Assembly (NCBI RefSeq): GCF_012849095.1 | Contig: NZ_CP051680.1 | Span: 7,312,001 to 7,376,000 of the forward strand | Direction: 5' to 3' | Length of the DNA stretch: 64,000 bases | Source: Cohnella herbarum | GTDB taxonomy: Bacteria; Bacillota; Bacilli; Paenibacillales; Paenibacillaceae | Shown: positions 61,425 to 64,000 of the stretch, one piece after another | How the letters are laid out: every line of letters begins with the position of its first letter | Numbering within the stretch: position 1 is the stretch's first letter | Program-made: the position numbers and the translations under genes | The notes under the pieces: model-generated | The model's input: the letters and a program-made list of their open reading frames with translations, nothing else | The model's database searches: none | What the model was told of the DNA's origin: nothing

Positions 61425-64000
61425 ATGGTTCAGAGCATGTACCGTAAGGGACTCGTCTGGCTGCTCGCGGCAGCGATGATCGTGTCCGCCTACGCAAGCT
61501 TGTGGATAGCGCCGAAAGAAGCTTCCGCGGCAACGATCTACGAAACCCGTTTCATGCAGCTTTACAATCAGATCAAAGATCCGGCTAGCGGTTATTTTTC
61601 GCCCGAAGGGATTCCTTATCACGCCATCGAGACGCTGTTGAGCGAAGCCCCCGACTATGGGCATATGACTACATCGGAAGCCTATAGTTACTGGCTCTGG
61701 TTGGAAGCGTTATATGGAAAATATACCGGCGATTGGACCCGGTTGGATGCCGCGTGGGCTAATATGGAGAAATACATCATCCCGATTAATGAAGGAGACG
61801 GCGTCGAAGAACAGCCTACGATGAACTACTACAACCCGGCCAGCCCGGCGACTTATGCTGCGGAGAAACCTTTTCCCGATCAATATCCCTCCCAGCTGTC
61901 CGGCCAGTATTCTCCCGGACCCGACCCGCTGGACGCCGAACTGAAAGCCACCTACGGCAACAATCAGACGTATTTGATGCACTGGCTGGTAGACGTCGAC
62001 AATTGGTACGGCTTCGGAAATACTTTGAATCCTTCTCACACGGCGACGTATGTCAATACGTTCCAACGCGGGGAAGAAGAATCGGTATGGGAAGCGATTA
62101 CCCACCCGTCGCAAGACAACAAAACGTTCGGTAAAACGAATGAAGGCTTCATGACCTTGTTCACCAAAGAATCCGCGGCACCCGCAGCCCAGTGGAAATA
62201 TACGAACGCAACGGATGCGGACGCCCGGGTCATTCAGGTCATTTATTGGGCGAAGCAGTTCGGCTACAACAATACGGCTATTCTGAATAAGACGAAAAAG
62301 ATGGGCGATTATTTGCGCTACGGTTTTTACGATAAATACTTCCAGCAAATCGGCAGCGCCAGCGATGGGTCGCCGACGGCGGGGAGCGGCAAAAACTCAA
62401 GCATGAATTTGTTAGCTTGGTATACGGCTTGGGGCGGGGGCATCGGCAGCAACGGCAACTGGGCTTGGAGGATCGGCGCTAGTCACGCGCACCAAGCTTA
62501 TCAGAACCCGGTAGCGGCTTATGCGCTCGGAACGACGGCCGGCGGTCTAACGCCGCCATCCGCAACGGGCCAAGCGGACTGGAACGCATCGCTGACGCGT
62601 CAGCTCGAGTTCTACAACTGGCTGCTATCGGCGGAAGGCGCTATCGGCGGCGGAGCGACGAACAGTTGGGGCGGCAGCTACAGCACTTATCCGACCGGCG
62701 TTAGCACGTTTTACAATCTGGCTTACCAAGAGGCGCCGGTATATACCGATCCGGACTCGAACTCTTGGTTCGGTTTCCAAGCGTGGCCGCTTGAGCGGGT
62801 TGCGGAGATGTATTACATTCTCGCTTCCAGCGGGGATATAACGTCCCAAAATTTCCAAATGGCCAAAAACGTGATTTCCAAATGGATCGATTGGTCGATG
62901 GATTACGTCTTCGTAAATCAGAAACCGGTCACGGATTCCGACGGCTATTACTTGAACGCTTCCGGCCAGCGTATTCTCGGCGGCGCGAATCCGGCCGTAG
63001 CGACGACTGCCGCTCCGGGCGAATTTTATATTCCCGGCGGTCAAGAATGGACGGGGCAGCCAGACACGTGGAACTCTTTCGCTACGTACACGGGCAATCC
63101 GAACTTCCATGTGATCACTACGGATCCAAGCCAAGACGTCGGCGTGTTGGGCAGTTACATCAAAGCCCTCTCCTTCTTCGCGGCCGGTACGAAAGCGGAA
63201 ACGGGCAACTTCACGACTCTCGGGAATCAAGCGAAGACGCTCGCGGATTCGTTGCTGGGCGTTGCTTGGAGCTTCAATGACGGAATCGGCATCGTTAAAC
63301 CCGAGGAGCGCGGAGATTACTCCCGTTACTTCGAGAAAGAAATTTATTTCCCGAATGGATGGTCCGGAACGTACGGTATGGGCAACGCCATTCCCGGCAA
63401 CGGCGGCATTGCTTCCGATCCGGCCAAAGGCGGCAACGGCGTCTACATCAGCTATCCCGAGCTCCGACCGAAAATTACGCAAGATCCTAAATGGTCTTAC
63501 CTCACCAATCTATACAATACTTCTTGGAACCCGACGACGAAGAAATGGGAAAACGGCACCCCGACCTTTAAGTATCATCGTTTCTGGTCGCAGGTCGATA
63601 TTGCGACGGCTTACGCGGAATACGACCGCTTGCTCGGATCGTCGACGCCGACGGTGCCGTCTGCGCCGACCGGCGTAATCGCGGCTTCGGGCAACGCGCA
63701 AGCTTCCTTGAGCTGGACCGCTTCCGGCGGCGCCACGAGTTATAACGTCAAACGGGCAACGACAAGCGGCGGTCCTTATACGACGGTTGCGACCGGCATA
63801 ACCGGAACGAGCTACGCGAATACGGGACTCACGAATGGTACGACTTATTATTATGTCGTCAGCGCGGTGAACGCGGTGGGCGAGAGCGCGAACTCCTTGC
63901 AGGTTAGCGTAGTACCGGCTATTCCTACGGTTCCGGCCGCACCGACCGGTCTTACCGCGACGGCAGGCAACCAGCAGGTCGTGTTAAGTTGGACAGCATC
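61425..64000 (+). CDS. Secreted GH48 processive cellulase with Fn3 domains, 3'-truncated by the window edge
   Basis: The frame is open from ATG 61425 (GGAGGAA site at 61411-61417) to the window end, 858 codons without a stop. A signal peptide ends near KEASA (residue 35). Residues about 37-740 form a GH48 domain: TRFMQLYNQIKDPASGYFSP near 41, GHMTTSEAYSYWLWLEALYG with Glu85 as the expected catalytic acid, NQTYLMHWLVDVDNWYGFG near 187-205, and KYHRFWSQVDIATAYAEYDR near 718-737. One complete Fn3 domain (about 745-835) and the start of a second follow; a CBM probably lies beyond the window. GH48 enzymes release cellobiose from the reducing ends of cellulose and act with endoglucanases such as the upstream GH5. 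Confidence 0.95.
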   Translation, partial: MVQSMYRKGLVWLLAAAMIVSAYASLWIAPKEASAATIYETRFMQLYNQIKDPASGYFSPEGIPYHAIETLLSEAPDYGHMTTSEAYSYWLWLEALYGKYTGDWTRLDAAWANMEKYIIPINEGDGVEEQPTMNYYNPASPATYAAEKPFPDQYPSQLSGQYSPGPDPLDAELKATYGNNQTYLMHWLVDVDNWYGFGNTLNPSHTATYVNTFQRGEEESVWEAITHPSQDNKTFGKTNEGFMTLFTKESAAPAAQWKYTNATDADARVIQVIYWAKQFGYNNTAILNKTKKMGDYLRYGFYDKYFQQIGSASDGSPTAGSGKNSSMNLLAWYTAWGGGIGSNGNWAWRIGASHAHQAYQNPVAAYALGTTAGGLTPPSATGQADWNASLTRQLEFYNWLLSAEGAIGGGATNSWGGSYSTYPTGVSTFYNLAYQEAPVYTDPDSNSWFGFQAWPLERVAEMYYILASSGDITSQNFQMAKNVISKWIDWSMDYVFVNQKPVTDSDGYYLNASGQRILGGANPAVATTAAPGEFYIPGGQEWTGQPDTWNSFATYTGNPNFHVITTDPSQDVGVLGSYIKALSFFAAGTKAETGNFTTLGNQAKTLADSLLGVAWSFNDGIGIVKPEERGDYSRYFEKEIYFPNGWSGTYGMGNAIPGNGGIASDPAKGGNGVYISYPELRPKITQDPKWSYLTNLYNTSWNPTTKKWENGTPTFKYHRFWSQVDIATAYAEYDRLLGSSTPTVPSAPTGVIAASGNAQASLSWTASGGATSYNVKRATTSGGPYTTVATGITGTSYANTGLTNGTTYYYVVSAVNAVGESANSLQVSVVPAIPTVPAAPTGLTATAGNQQVVLSWTA

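Overview
The window looks like the chromosome of a polysaccharide-degrading Gram-positive of the Paenibacillaceae (Paenibacillus or Cohnella type; inferred, no database search was possible). The reasons are four separate carbohydrate ABC importers without their own ATPase, two YesM/YesN-type two-component systems, strong purine-rich ribosome binding sites with GTG and TTG starts, an S-layer-homology exoprotein, a T-box in front of thrS, and Fn3/CBM3-bearing cellulases. There are no tRNA or rRNA genes, no intact insertion sequence, no phage genes and no CRISPR.

Layout. 1-3332: end of a GH35 beta-galactosidase and a GH29 alpha-L-fucosidase. 3414-8071 (minus): sugar importer, RraA-like protein and SDR dehydrogenase, divergent from an IclR regulator (8499-9317) with matched palindromic operators. 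9351-10107: 51-bp hairpin array and threonyl T-box leader; then thrS, which carries an apparent 1-base frameshift near its end. 12288-21283: YesM/YesN pair, second importer, uncharacterised large enzyme. 21278-22325: two hairpin arrays, one interrupting the other. 22530-29561: second YesM/YesN pair divergent from a third importer. 29659-30139: another array. 30515-41290: luciferase-like monooxygenase, mosaic S-layer protein, giant pseudokinase/ATPase/GAF/histidine kinase (frameshifted) with its NarL-type regulator. 41391-42536: CvfC-like HEAT protein. 42735-53460: GntR regulator and a ten-gene catabolic and import operon of unknown substrate. 53642-57686: metallo-hydrolase, ABC-F ATPase, another array, cation efflux protein. 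58027-64000: NlpC/P60 endopeptidase and two cellulases (GH5 and GH48, the latter running off the window) that share a promoter box.

How it works together. Secreted cellulases and intracellular GH35/GH29 enzymes release sugars; four importers bring in oligosaccharides. Two importers are paired with YesM/YesN systems, one with an IclR protein and one with a GntR protein. Each of the last two has an inverted repeat placed just downstream of a promoter, which fits repression relieved by a ligand.

The most unusual feature is a set of five intergenic arrays. Their sequences are largely unrelated, yet every one repeats with a 51-bp (once 52-bp) period and has a conserved palindrome in each unit. 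I know of no described element with this form. Other notable points are two frameshifts both caused by a G5 tract where G6 would restore the protein, a conserved cellulase promoter box followed by short leader ORFs, and a duplicated 123-bp 3'-UTR/terminator module behind two unrelated genes.
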